Assembly (NCBI RefSeq): GCF_001563285.1
Contig: NZ_CP005188.1
Span: forward strand, 2,051,501-2,115,500
Origin: Sphingobium sp. MI1205
Lineage (GTDB): Bacteria; Pseudomonadota; Alphaproteobacteria; Sphingomonadales; Sphingomonadaceae
DNA length: 64,000 bases
Direction of reading: 5' to 3'
Both the position numbers and the translations under genes were made by a program. The stretch's first letter is position 1. Every line of letters starts with the position of its first letter. The notes below the pieces were generated by a model. The model saw only the letters and a program-made list of their open reading frames with translations, was not told where the DNA came from and searched no databases. Positions 28,520-37,069 of this stretch are shown one piece after another.

Positions 28520-28663
28520 GCAGCTTACCCATTCCCCGCCCGCTTGCGGGAGGGGCAGCGAGACTTAATGAGCGGAGCGAATTTAGTCGCAGCGGGGTGG
28601 GCCGTCGCAACCTTCAGGCCCACCCCCTAGCCCCCCTCCCGCCAGCGAGAGGGAGAATAAGGA
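28520..28663. repeat. Dispersed palindromic repeat element
   Basis: Between the membrane protein and mltG (a 298-nt gap). It begins with CCCGCTTGCGGGA, continues through an AGCGAGACTTAATGAGCGG-like stretch, and contains a perfect 10-bp hairpin GGGGTGGGCC (28594-28603) / GGCCCACCCC (28617-28626). A C-rich tail (CCCCCTCCCGCCAGCGAGAG) complements the left end roughly. This composition is typical of sphingomonad intergenic repeats. I see no gene in the remainder. Confidence 0.72.
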
Positions 28664-28737
28664 CCGCAATTGGTGGTGAGCAGACGCTCGCCATTCCGGG
28701 TCAACCAACGATCAGAGACCGCCTTTTACGCCCGCCC

Positions 28738-29709
28738 TCAAAGCTCCCCCCGCGCGCGGCGGATTTCGAACCATTTGCGGACATTCTGGTTATGCTGGTC
28801 CAGCGTGTCGGCGAAAATGTGGCCGCCCTTTCCGTCCGCGACGAAATAGAGCGCCTTTGTCTCGGCGGGATGCAGGACCGCCAGGATCGACAGGCGGCCG
28901 GGATTGGCGATCGGTCCCTTGGGCAGGCCGGTCATGGCATAGGTGTTATAGTCGTTGACCGCCGCGATCTCTGATTTCTTGATGCGGCGGCCGAGCGGCT
29001 TGCCCTTGGTGATGGGGTAGATGATCGTCGGGTCCGCCTGAAGCATCATGCCGGTTTTCAGGCGATTGCCATAAACGCCCGCGACCATCGGCCTTTCGGA
29101 TGGCACGCCGGTTTCCTTTTCCACGATGCTGGCGAGGATGATCGCTTGCTCAGGCGACTTGGCCGCCGTGTTGGGGGCGCGTTCGGCCCATAGCTTGGCG
29201 AGCGTGCGCGTCATGGCGTCCTGCATCCGTTTCAGCACGGCGGCGCGGCTTTCGCCCTTGTCAAAAGCATAGCTGTCGGGGAGGACGCTGCCCTCTGCCG
29301 GAATGGCGACCTCGCCTGTCAGCTGGTCGTTCGCCATCAACCGTTCATGGACGAGGATGGACGGCATGCCTTCCGGGATCGTCACGAGCCGGGCCAGCGT
29401 CTTGCCACTCTGAAGAATCGAGAAAATCTCGGAATTGCTGGCGCCCTTGGGGATCAGGAACTCGCCCGCCTTGATCGACTTGCCGCGCCCGAAAACCTTG
29501 GTGCGTGTCAGGAAGGCGTCTGCCGACCGCACGACGCCCGCCTGCTTCAGCAGCACCGCCGTGTCAGCGACGGTCGCGCCTTCGGGCACGAGGACGGTGA
29601 TATCACGCGGCGCGGGGCCAGCTTCCGACCAGCCATAGACGAAACGGAACGCCACGAAAGCGGCGACGGCCAGGCCGATCGCGAGGATGGCAAGCCCGAA
29701 CCGCCGCAT
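28738..29709 (-). CDS. mltG: Endolytic murein transglycosylase MltG
   Basis: 323-residue YceG/MltG protein, anchored by one N-terminal membrane segment (LAILAIGLAVAAFVAFRFV). It cuts nascent glycan strands and sets their length. A LysM-like region with VLVPEGATVADTAVLLKQAGV follows the anchor; the catalytic Glu is in ILASIVEKETGVPSERP, with LQADPTIIYP and YNTYAMTGLPKGPIANPG after it. It follows fabF by 6 nt, the usual acpP-fabF-mltG order. Confidence 0.93.
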   Translation of the reverse strand: MRRFGLAILAIGLAVAAFVAFRFVYGWSEAGPAPRDITVLVPEGATVADTAVLLKQAGVVRSADAFLTRTKVFGRGKSIKAGEFLIPKGASNSEIFSILQSGKTLARLVTIPEGMPSILVHERLMANDQLTGEVAIPAEGSVLPDSYAFDKGESRAAVLKRMQDAMTRTLAKLWAERAPNTAAKSPEQAIILASIVEKETGVPSERPMVAGVYGNRLKTGMMLQADPTIIYPITKGKPLGRRIKKSEIAAVNDYNTYAMTGLPKGPIANPGRLSILAVLHPAETKALYFVADGKGGHIFADTLDQHNQNVRKWFEIRRARGEL

Positions 29710-29715
29710 GGATTA

Positions 29716-30975
29716 TCAGATCGCCTTCATGATAAGCGACGCGTTGGTGCCGCCAAAGCCGAAGCTGTTGTTGAGCACCGCGCGCACCTTGCGCTCCTTG
29801 GCGACATGGGGGACCAGATCGACGCCCGCGCAGCTTTCGCTGGGTTCATCAAGGTTCAGCGTCGGCGGAACGATCTGGTCGCGCATCGCGAGGATGCAGA
29901 AAATGCTCTCCACCGCGCCCGCGCCGCCCAGAAGATGACCGATGGCGGACTTGGTGCTGCTCATCGACATGGTCGCGATATTGTCGCCGAACAGGCGCTT
30001 CACCGCGCCCAGTTCCAATTCGTCGCCGAGCGGGGTGGAAGTGCCGTGCGCGTTGACGTAGTCGATATCCGCAAGGCTGAGGCCGGACTTCCTGAGCGCC
30101 ATTTCCATCGAGCGGTATCCGCCGCTGCCCTCCGGATGAGGGGCCGTGACATGATAGGCATCGCCAGACAGGCCGTAGCCGATGACCTCGGCATAAATAC
30201 GCGCGCCGCGCTTCTTGGCATGCTCATATTCTTCGAGCACGACCACGCCCGCCCCTTCGCCCATGACGAAGCCGTCGCGGTTGACGTCGTAGGGGCGCGA
30301 CGCCTTTTCCGGCGTGTCGTTGAAGGCGGTGGACAAGGCGCGCGCTTGCGCGAAACCGGCGATGCCAATCGGACAGATCGCGCTTTCCGCGCCGCCCGCC
30401 AGCATGACGTCGGCGTCATCCATGGCGATCATGCGCGCGGCGTCGCCGATCGAGTGGGCGCCGGTCGAACATGCGGTGACGACCGCATGGTTCGGACCCA
30501 TCAGGCCATATTTAATCGAGACCTGGCCGGAAATCAGGTTGATGAGGCGGCCATGCACGAAGTGCGGCGACACGCGGCTGGGGCCCTTGTTCGCCAGGAC
30601 CAGCGATTCGCTTTCGATGCCCGGCAGACCGCCGATGCCCGAACCGATGGAGCAGCCTGCGCGCAGCCGTTCTTCCTCCGACATATTGTCCAGGCCCGCG
30701 TCGCGCAGCGCCTGGCTGGCGGCGGAGATGCCATAGACGATGAAGGGATCGACCTGCCGCTGAATCTTGTGATCGACGTCGTACGAGGGATCATAGCCAT
30801 ATTCATGGTCTGCGGGCTTCACTTCGCAGGCGATGCGGCACTTATATTCGCTGGCGTCGAAGCGCGCGATCGTGGCCGCGCCGGATCTGGACGCGAGGAT
30901 GTTCTTCCAGGTGGTTTCAACATCTCCGCCCAAGGGGCTCACCATGCCAAGGCCGGTTACGACGACGCGACGCAT
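29716..30975 (-). CDS. fabF: 3-oxoacyl-ACP synthase II
   Basis: 419-residue condensing enzyme (KAS II) that elongates acyl-ACP. The Cys-His-His triad is in VTACSTGAHSIGDA, NAHGTSTPLGD and SAIGHLLGGAGAVES. Length and N-terminus (MRRVVVTGLGMVSPLGG) are standard. It lies 178 nt downstream of acpP, with a hairpin in the gap that could reduce readthrough from acpP. Confidence 0.95.
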   Translation of the reverse strand: MRRVVVTGLGMVSPLGGDVETTWKNILASRSGAATIARFDASEYKCRIACEVKPADHEYGYDPSYDVDHKIQRQVDPFIVYGISAASQALRDAGLDNMSEEERLRAGCSIGSGIGGLPGIESESLVLANKGPSRVSPHFVHGRLINLISGQVSIKYGLMGPNHAVVTACSTGAHSIGDAARMIAMDDADVMLAGGAESAICPIGIAGFAQARALSTAFNDTPEKASRPYDVNRDGFVMGEGAGVVVLEEYEHAKKRGARIYAEVIGYGLSGDAYHVTAPHPEGSGGYRSMEMALRKSGLSLADIDYVNAHGTSTPLGDELELGAVKRLFGDNIATMSMSSTKSAIGHLLGGAGAVESIFCILAMRDQIVPPTLNLDEPSESCAGVDLVPHVAKERKVRAVLNNSFGFGGTNASLIMKAI

Positions 30976-31056
30976 ATATCTGCTCCGAAAATCTTCTTAA
31001 GGCTTGCGCCGCTCCTTAGCCGCTTCGACAGCGGTTGTGAACGGCGGTCCAGATAC

Positions 31057-31099
31057 GAAAAGGCTCCCCAAGACCCGGTGCTGCCGGACAGGAGGAGCC
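31057..31099 (-). terminator. Hairpin with T-run downstream of acpP
   Basis: On the minus strand GGCTCC and GGAGCC pair across a 26-nt region that can itself fold, followed by TTTTC. It lies 55 nt after the acpP stop. It may be a partial terminator that keeps acpP mRNA more abundant than fabF. Confidence 0.5.
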
Positions 31100-31153
31100 A
31101 TTTCCTTCCAAACGCATGCGGCCCTGCCATTGCAGGCGAGCCGCGAAACGCTC

Positions 31154-31387
31154 TTACTGCTTGCTGTCGATATAGTCGATCGCGTCCTTGACGGTGGCGA
31201 TCTTCTCAGCCGCATCGTCGGGGATCTCGACGCCGAATTCTTCTTCGAAAGCCATCACCAGCTCAACGATGTCCAGGCTGTCTGCGCCCAGATCGTCGAT
31301 GAAGCTTGCATCCTCGGTCACCTTTTCGGCTTCGACGCCCAGATGTTCGACGACGATTTTCTTAACGCGATCCGCGGTCTCACTCAT
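31154..31387 (-). CDS. acpP: Acyl carrier protein
   Basis: 77-residue acidic helical protein carrying acyl chains during fatty-acid synthesis. The phosphopantetheine Ser is in [20 protein letters not shown] at about residue 37. Length and charge are standard. A 198-nt gap upstream, between fabG and acpP, leaves room for its own promoter, though I cannot identify one with confidence. Confidence 0.97.
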   Translation of the reverse strand: MSETADRVKKIVVEHLGVEAEKVTEDASFIDDLGADSLDIVELVMAFEEEFGVEIPDDAAEKIATVKDAIDYIDSKQ

Positions 31388-31585
31388 GAGTGGTCCTTTT
31401 TACTGGGTATCGTTGATGGTTGTGAATATCTGTTAAGGCATGCCCTAGAGCCAAGCCCCGGCAGAGGCAAGAGGCAAGAAACGATAGAAAAGCACGATTC
31501 CAGCCTGCTCCTTGTACCGGGATGACATAAGGCCATCCTGTTGCAAACGGGAGAAGGCGGGAAAGGCGCTCGAATCGCTGCGGCC

Positions 31586-32326
31586 TCAGATCATCGCCAT
31601 GCCGCCATTCACATGCAGCGTCTGGCCGGTGACATAGCCTGCTTCGCGGCTGGCGAGATAGACGACGGCAGCGCCGATATCCTGACCATTGCCAAGATCC
31701 CCGGCGGGGATTTTTTGCAGGATCGCGCCCTTCTGCGCGTCGTTGAGCGCATCGGTCATGGCGGAGCGAATGAAGCCGGGCGCGACGCAGTTCACGGTGA
31801 TACCGCGGCTGGCCAGTTCCTGGGCCAGCGACTTCGACATGCCGATGATGCCCGCCTTCGACGCTGCGTAATTGCTCTGGCCCGGATTGCCGGTGACGCC
31901 GACGATCGAGGTGATTGAAATGATGCGGCCGAAGCGCGCCTTCATCATCGGCTTGGCGGCCGCGCGAGCGAGGCGGAACGCGGCTTCCAGATTGACGGAG
32001 ATGACGTCCGACCATTCATCATCCTTCATCCGCATCACCAGATTATCGCGGGTGATGCCGGCATTGTTGACAAGGATGTCGATCTTGCCGCCCAGCGCCT
32101 CGACCGCCTGCGGCACCAGCGCATCGACCGAAGCGGAATCGGAAAGATTGCAGACCAGGGTCTTGTGATCGCCGCCCAATTCCGCCGCGAAGGCTTTCAG
32201 CTTCTCTTCATTGCTGCCCGAAAGCGCAAGCGTCGCACCCTGCGCGGCGAGCGCCCGGGCGATGGCGGACCCGATGCCGCCGGAAGCGCCGGTTACCAGC
32301 GCGGTCATGCCTGTCAGATCGAACAT
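31586..32326 (-). CDS. fabG: 3-oxoacyl-ACP reductase
   Basis: 246-residue NADPH-dependent SDR reducing 3-oxoacyl-ACP. The cofactor motif is TGASGGIGSAIA at the N-terminus, NNAG at about residue 86, and the catalytic Ser-Tyr-Lys in SITSIVGVTGNPGQSNYAASK. C-terminal GYVTGQTLHVNGGMAM is standard. It is 20 nt downstream of fabD, in the same operon. Confidence 0.95.
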   Translation of the reverse strand: MFDLTGMTALVTGASGGIGSAIARALAAQGATLALSGSNEEKLKAFAAELGGDHKTLVCNLSDSASVDALVPQAVEALGGKIDILVNNAGITRDNLVMRMKDDEWSDVISVNLEAAFRLARAAAKPMMKARFGRIISITSIVGVTGNPGQSNYAASKAGIIGMSKSLAQELASRGITVNCVAPGFIRSAMTDALNDAQKGAILQKIPAGDLGNGQDIGAAVVYLASREAGYVTGQTLHVNGGMAMI

Positions 32327-32346
32327 AGTGTCTTATCCTTGTCTTT

Positions 32347-33285
32347 TCAGAAGGCGCTCAACGCCGCCTCGATGTCGTCCATCGTCACCACGCTGCGCAC
32401 GGTCGCGTCGGGGGCGATGCGCTTTACCATCGGGCCGAGCACCTTGCCGCCCAGTTCGACGAAGTCGGTGACGCCCGCTTCCCACATCGCGGCGACCGAT
32501 TCACGCCAGCGGACGCGGCCGGTCACCTGTTCGACCAGGCGCGCCTTTATGTCTTCGGGATCGGCGATCGGCGCGGCGAGCACGTTGGCGTAGACCGGGA
32601 GCAGCGGCGTGTTGATCGTCGCCTTGCCCAGTGCTTGTTCCATCGCATCTGCGGCGGGCTGCATCAGTGGGCAGTGGAAAGGCGCGGATACGGGCAGCAG
32701 GACGCCGCGCTTGATGCCATGTTCCTTCACCAGTGCCACGGCGCGCTCGATCGCGCCGCGATGACCGGAGATGACGACCTGCGTCGGGTCATTGTCATTG
32801 GCGACAGTACACACTTCGCCTTCGGCAGCCGCATCGGCCAGCGCCTGCGCTTTTTCGATGTCTGCGCCCAGCAAGGCGGCCATCGCGCCTTCACCCACTG
32901 GCACCGCCGCCTGCATTGCCCGCCCGCGCAGCTTCAACAGCCGCGACGTCGTGCCAATGTCGAATGCTTCGGCGGCGCAGAGTGCGCTATATTCGCCCAG
33001 GCTGTGACCGGCGACGAAGTCACCCTTTTCCGCCAGCGAAAAGCCGCCCTCCCGCTGCATCACGCGCAGCGTAGCAAGGGCGTTCGCCATGATCGCGGGT
33101 TGCGCATTCTCGGTGAGGGTCAGGTCGCTTTCCGGGCCTTCCACCATGATGCGGAACAAATGCTGCGACAGGGCGTCATCGACCTCCTGAAACAACTCCC
33201 TCGCGGCGGGGCTTGCATCGGCCAGCGCCTTGCCCATGCCCACCGACTGACTGCCCTGCCCCGGAAAAAGAAATGCCCTCATCAT
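32347..33285 (-). CDS. fabD: Malonyl-CoA:ACP transacylase
   Basis: 312-residue transferase loading malonyl groups onto ACP. It starts RAFLFPGQGSQSVGMG; the nucleophile Ser is in VAGHSLGEYSALCAA, the catalytic His in VSAPFHCPLMQPAAD. First gene of the leftward fabD-fabG-acpP-fabF-mltG cluster. The divergent efflux operon starts 170 nt away, and the intervening DNA contains the GTTACA motif. Confidence 0.95.
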   Translation of the reverse strand: MMRAFLFPGQGSQSVGMGKALADASPAARELFQEVDDALSQHLFRIMVEGPESDLTLTENAQPAIMANALATLRVMQREGGFSLAEKGDFVAGHSLGEYSALCAAEAFDIGTTSRLLKLRGRAMQAAVPVGEGAMAALLGADIEKAQALADAAAEGEVCTVANDNDPTQVVISGHRGAIERAVALVKEHGIKRGVLLPVSAPFHCPLMQPAADAMEQALGKATINTPLLPVYANVLAAPIADPEDIKARLVEQVTGRVRWRESVAAMWEAGVTDFVELGGKVLGPMVKRIAPDATVRSVVTMDDIEAALSAF

Positions 33286-33333
33286 TCACCCTCTGATGCA
33301 AGGACGCCCACAAAAGCGCCGCTTTTCAAGATC

Positions 33334-33350
33334 GTTACACTTTGAGACAC
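33334..33350. promoter_or_regulatory. GTTACA-N7-GACAC motif upstream of the efflux operon
   Basis: GTTACACTTTGAGACAC differs from the site before the RcnB-like gene at only 3 of 17 positions. The hexamers GTTACA and AGACAC are 11 bp apart, the spacing used by OmpR/PhoB-family regulators binding direct half-sites. It lies 105 nt before the outer-membrane factor start and 49 nt before fabD. Confidence 0.5.
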
Positions 33351-33454
33351 AAATGCCGTTGAGGCATCCGGCACGTTTCGGCAGTTTCCCCACACTGGAC
33401 CGCCTCCACCCCCAAGGTCGCGTCCCTTTAACGACGACGGAGTATAAGGAAAAG

Positions 33455-34903
33455 GTGCGATATCGCATTGCCTGGATCACCGGGACCGCGCTGGCCCTGT
33501 CCGCCTGTGCCTCCGGCCCGAACTATAAGGCGCCGCCGCCTGCGACGCTCGGCGTGCCGGCCGCATACAGCCAGGGCGGCAATGCGCCGGTCGACCAGGC
33601 TGCGCTGGCGACATGGTGGACGCGCCTCAACGATCCGGCGCTCAGCAGCCTGATCGACCAGACAGTCGCCAGCAATCTGGACATAGTGCAGGCGCAGGCG
33701 CGGTTGCGGCAGGCGCGCGAATCCCTGCGGCAGGCGAATGCTTCCTTCCTGCCGCAAGTGACCGGATCGGGTTCAGGCGGCCGCAACTATTCGAATCGCG
33801 GCGGCGGCACGCGGGTCGTGGATGGCGTCGTCGTCTCCACCGGCGAGGGCAAGTGGAGCAGCAGCTATTCCTTGGGCGCCAACGCGAGTTGGCAGATCGA
33901 CCTGTTCAGCGAACTGTCCCGTTCCGCCGAGGCCGCGCGGGCTGATCTCGCCGCGTCGGGATATGATCTTGCCAATGTGCGGATGACGATCATCGCCGAA
34001 CTCGTCACCAACTATGTGCAGGCGCGGCAGGCGCAGGAGCAACTGCGCATCGCGCGGGAAACGCAGGCGGTGCAGCAGGACAATTTCGACATCGCCCGGT
34101 GGCGCTTGCAGGCGGGGCTGGTCTCCTCGCTCGACGAGCAGCAGGCGCGGGCGCAACTGGCCCAGACCAACGCGACCATCCCGCAGCTGGAGGCCAGCCG
34201 GCGCGGCAGCCTCAATCGCATCGCTGTACTCACCGGGCAGGCGCCGGGCGAGGCGACCCGCACGCTGGAAACAGCAGCGCCTATCCCCACCGCCGCCAGC
34301 GATATCGCCACCGGCATTCCCGCCGATACGCTGCGCCAGCGGCCCGATGTGCGCAGCGCCGAACGAGCGCTGGCCGCCGCCACAGCAAGGATCGGGGTGG
34401 CTCAGGCGCAACTTTATCCATCGCTGGGCATCAGCGGGAATATCGGCACTAACGCGACAGCAATCAAAGGTCTGTTCGACCTGATTACCGGCAGCGTGTT
34501 CGCCAATGTCGCGCAGGTCATTTTCGATGGCGGTCGGCTTGCCTCGCAGGTCAGGTCGCAAAAGGCGGCCGCCGATGGTGCCTTCGCCGCCTACAAGCAG
34601 AGCGTGCTTCTGGCGCTGGAGGATGTGGAAAACGCCATGGCATCGCTGACCAGCGCGCGCCTGCGGGCGGCGGAGTTCCGCACCGCCTTCGAAGCGTCGA
34701 GCAATGCCGCGATCCTGGCGCGCAGCCAGTATCAGGCGGGACTGATCGACTTTCAGACGCTTTCCACCAGCGAAAACACCCTGCTGAACGCGCGCAACAG
34801 CCTTGCCGCCGCGCAGGCCGACGAGGTCCTGGCCATCGCCCAGCTTTATAATGCGCTGGGCGGCGGCTGGCAGAATATGGACACCCGCCCGAATGAGCAA
34901 TGA
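33455..34903 (+). CDS. Outer-membrane efflux lipoprotein (NodT/OprM type)
   Basis: 482-residue TolC-superfamily outer-membrane factor. A signal peptide ends in the lipobox LSACASGPNY (Cys at about 18), so the mature protein is lipid-anchored; two repeated OEP domains with long coiled coils follow. The start is GTG, with AAGGA just upstream; the frame is open 53 codons further but without a signal peptide. Its last 11 nt overlap the adaptor gene. With the next three genes it forms a full tripartite ABC efflux pump. Confidence 0.88.
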   Translation: MRYRIAWITGTALALSACASGPNYKAPPPATLGVPAAYSQGGNAPVDQAALATWWTRLNDPALSSLIDQTVASNLDIVQAQARLRQARESLRQANASFLPQVTGSGSGGRNYSNRGGGTRVVDGVVVSTGEGKWSSSYSLGANASWQIDLFSELSRSAEAARADLAASGYDLANVRMTIIAELVTNYVQARQAQEQLRIARETQAVQQDNFDIARWRLQAGLVSSLDEQQARAQLAQTNATIPQLEASRRGSLNRIAVLTGQAPGEATRTLETAAPIPTAASDIATGIPADTLRQRPDVRSAERALAAATARIGVAQAQLYPSLGISGNIGTNATAIKGLFDLITGSVFANVAQVIFDGGRLASQVRSQKAAADGAFAAYKQSVLLALEDVENAMASLTSARLRAAEFRTAFEASSNAAILARSQYQAGLIDFQTLSTSENTLLNARNSLAAAQADEVLAIAQLYNALGGGWQNMDTRPNEQ

Positions 34904-36323
34904 TGTGAGCAAGGACCAGGATCTGGACGATTTTCTCGGCACGCCGCCGGAAAAGCCGTGGCGCAAATGGGTGATACGCGGCGCGATCGGCGTTGCGCTG
35001 TTGATCGCCATTCTGCTTCTGGCCCGCTGCTTTTCGGGCAGTGACCAACCGAATTTCGCGACGCGGGAGGTGCGACGCGGCGACCTGACCGTCACGGTGT
35101 CGGCGACGGGCAATCTGAAACCCATCAATCAGGTCGATGTCGGTTCCGAACAGTCGGGCAAGATCACGCAGGTCTATGTCGATGTGAATGACCGGGTCAC
35201 CAAAGGGCAGCGGCTTGCCGAGCTGGATACCAGACGGCTTGTCGATACGATCAACCAGAACCGGGCGCAGGTGTCGGCTTCGCAGGCCAGCGTGGCGCAG
35301 GCACAGGCGCAGGTCGCGCTGGCGAAGGCAACGCTGGACCGGCAGCTGAATGTCTTTCGCCTGTCCGGCGGGCGCGTGCCCGCCAAGACGGAGCTGGACG
35401 CGGCGCGTGCGGACTATCAGTCGGCGCTGGGCAATCTGCGGGCGCAGCAGGCGCAGGTCGATGTCGCCCGCGCGCAGCTTTCGACAGCACAAACCAATTT
35501 GTCGATCGCGCAGATCGTGTCCCCCGTGACCGGCGTCGTGCTGTCCCGCAATATCGAGCCGGGCCAGACCGTCGCGGCATCGCTCAACGCCCCTGTCCTC
35601 TTCACCATTGCTGAAGACCTGACACAGATGGAGGTTGAGGTTTCGGTGGACGAGGCAGACGTCGGTCAGGTGAAGGACGGACAGGAAGCGACCTTCGCCG
35701 TCGATGCCTTCCCCGGCCGCAGTTTCCCCGCGCGGGTGACGCGCGTCAATGTAGGCTCCAACGCGTCGAGCAGTTCCTTATCCTCCACCTCCGGCAGCAG
35801 CACGACCGCCAGCACCACCGGCACCGTCGTCGCCTACACCGCAGTGTTGGCCGTGGATAACAAGGACGAGACGCTGCGACCCGGCATGACCGCGACCGCA
35901 GATATCGTGACGCAGAAACTGAACGACGTACTGCTCATCCCCAACGCCGCCCTGCGCTTCAAGCCGAGCAGCGGCGCGGCGGAAGGCGGCGGCATCACGA
36001 GCCAGATCGTGCCCGGCCCACGGCGCTTCCGCCGTGGCAATGCGCGGCAGGTCACCCTGGGCGTCGGCAGCAGCCAGACGGTCTATGTCGTGGACGCCGA
36101 CGGCAATCCCAAACCGGTGCAGGTGGTCGTCGGCGCCAGCGATGGATCACGCACGGTCATCACCAGCGGCGACCTGAAGCCCGGCATGCGCGTCATCACC
36201 GGCCAGCTTGCGGCAGGGCAGGAACAGCCAGCAGAGGACAGCTCGAACGGTGGCGGCCAGCAGCGGGACCGCAACGGCCAGGGCGGCCAACCGCGTGGCA
36301 CCGGCCGCCAGAACGGCGCCTGA
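34893..36323 (+). CDS. MacA-like periplasmic adaptor
   Basis: 476-residue membrane-fusion protein bridging the ABC transporter and the outer-membrane factor. One N-terminal membrane segment (VIRGAIGVALLIAILLLARCF), then lipoyl half-motifs (LTVTVSATGNLKPINQVDVG and IVSPVTGVVLSRNIEPG) around a coiled-coil hairpin, and a beta-barrel. A Ser/Thr-rich insert near residues 290-310 and a Gln/Gly/Arg-rich C-terminal tail are unusual additions. ATG overlaps the preceding gene by 11 nt and a stop-to-start gap of 4 nt leads to the ATPase. Confidence 0.88.
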   Translation: MSNDVSKDQDLDDFLGTPPEKPWRKWVIRGAIGVALLIAILLLARCFSGSDQPNFATREVRRGDLTVTVSATGNLKPINQVDVGSEQSGKITQVYVDVNDRVTKGQRLAELDTRRLVDTINQNRAQVSASQASVAQAQAQVALAKATLDRQLNVFRLSGGRVPAKTELDAARADYQSALGNLRAQQAQVDVARAQLSTAQTNLSIAQIVSPVTGVVLSRNIEPGQTVAASLNAPVLFTIAEDLTQMEVEVSVDEADVGQVKDGQEATFAVDAFPGRSFPARVTRVNVGSNASSSSLSSTSGSSTTASTTGTVVAYTAVLAVDNKDETLRPGMTATADIVTQKLNDVLLIPNAALRFKPSSGAAEGGGITSQIVPGPRRFRRGNARQVTLGVGSSQTVYVVDADGNPKPVQVVVGASDGSRTVITSGDLKPGMRVITGQLAAGQEQPAEDSSNGGGQQRDRNGQGGQPRGTGRQNGA

Positions 36324-36327
36324 CAGG

Positions 36328-37026
36328 ATGGCCGATCCGATCATCTCGCTGCGCGGCGTGACGAAGGTCTATGGCTCGGGACCAACCGCGTTCGCGGCGC
36401 TGAAGGGCATTGACCTCGACATTGCGGAGGGTGACTTCGTCGCGGTCATGGGACCGTCCGGCTCCGGCAAATCGACGACGATGAACATCCTGGGCTGCCT
36501 TGATGTGCCGACCGCCGGCGAGTTCCTGTTCAAGGGCCGCCATGTGGAAACGCTGGACCGCGATCAACGCGCGCTGCTGCGGCGGCGCTATTTCGGCTTC
36601 GTGTTTCAGGGGTTCAACCTGCTGTCGCGCACCACCGCGCTGGAAAATGTCGAACTGCCCCTGCTGTATCGCGGCGAGGACAAGAAGACCCGCTACGATT
36701 CGGGCATGGCGGCGCTCGACAAGGTGGGGCTGAAGGAGTGGTGGGATCACACCCCTGCCGAACTGTCCGGCGGTCAGCAGCAGCGCGTCGCCATTGCCCG
36801 CGCAATCGTCACCCAGCCCGCGGTGCTTCTGGCCGACGAGCCGACCGGCAACCTTGATTCGGAACGGTCCATCGAGATCATGGAACTGCTGACGGACCTG
36901 AACAGGAGTAGCGGTATCACCGTGCTGATGGTCACCCACGAACCCGACATGGCGGCCTTTGCCCGGACCATCGTGCATTTCAAGGACGGGCATGTGGAGC
37001 GGACGGAGCGAGGACTGGCGGCATGA
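36328..37026 (+). CDS. MacB-type ABC transporter ATPase
   Basis: 232-residue ABC ATPase of the LolD/MacB class. Walker A is MGPSGSGKSTTMNILG, the Q-loop FQGFNLL, signature LSGGQQQRVAIARA, Walker B VLLADEPTGNLDS, and the H-loop MVTHEPDMA. It energises the permease encoded 43 nt downstream. In MacB the ATPase and permease are fused; here they are split, as often in this family. Confidence 0.92.
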   Translation: MADPIISLRGVTKVYGSGPTAFAALKGIDLDIAEGDFVAVMGPSGSGKSTTMNILGCLDVPTAGEFLFKGRHVETLDRDQRALLRRRYFGFVFQGFNLLSRTTALENVELPLLYRGEDKKTRYDSGMAALDKVGLKEWWDHTPAELSGGQQQRVAIARAIVTQPAVLLADEPTGNLDSERSIEIMELLTDLNRSSGITVLMVTHEPDMAAFARTIVHFKDGHVERTERGLAA

Positions 37027-37069
37027 CGATTCGCCCCTCACCCGCGCCTGAACATCGCGAGGCGAACCC

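Noticed and set aside
33311..33328. AAAAGCGCCGCTTTT as a terminator
   Set aside because: The arms are separated by a single base, so a stable RNA hairpin with a proper loop is unlikely.
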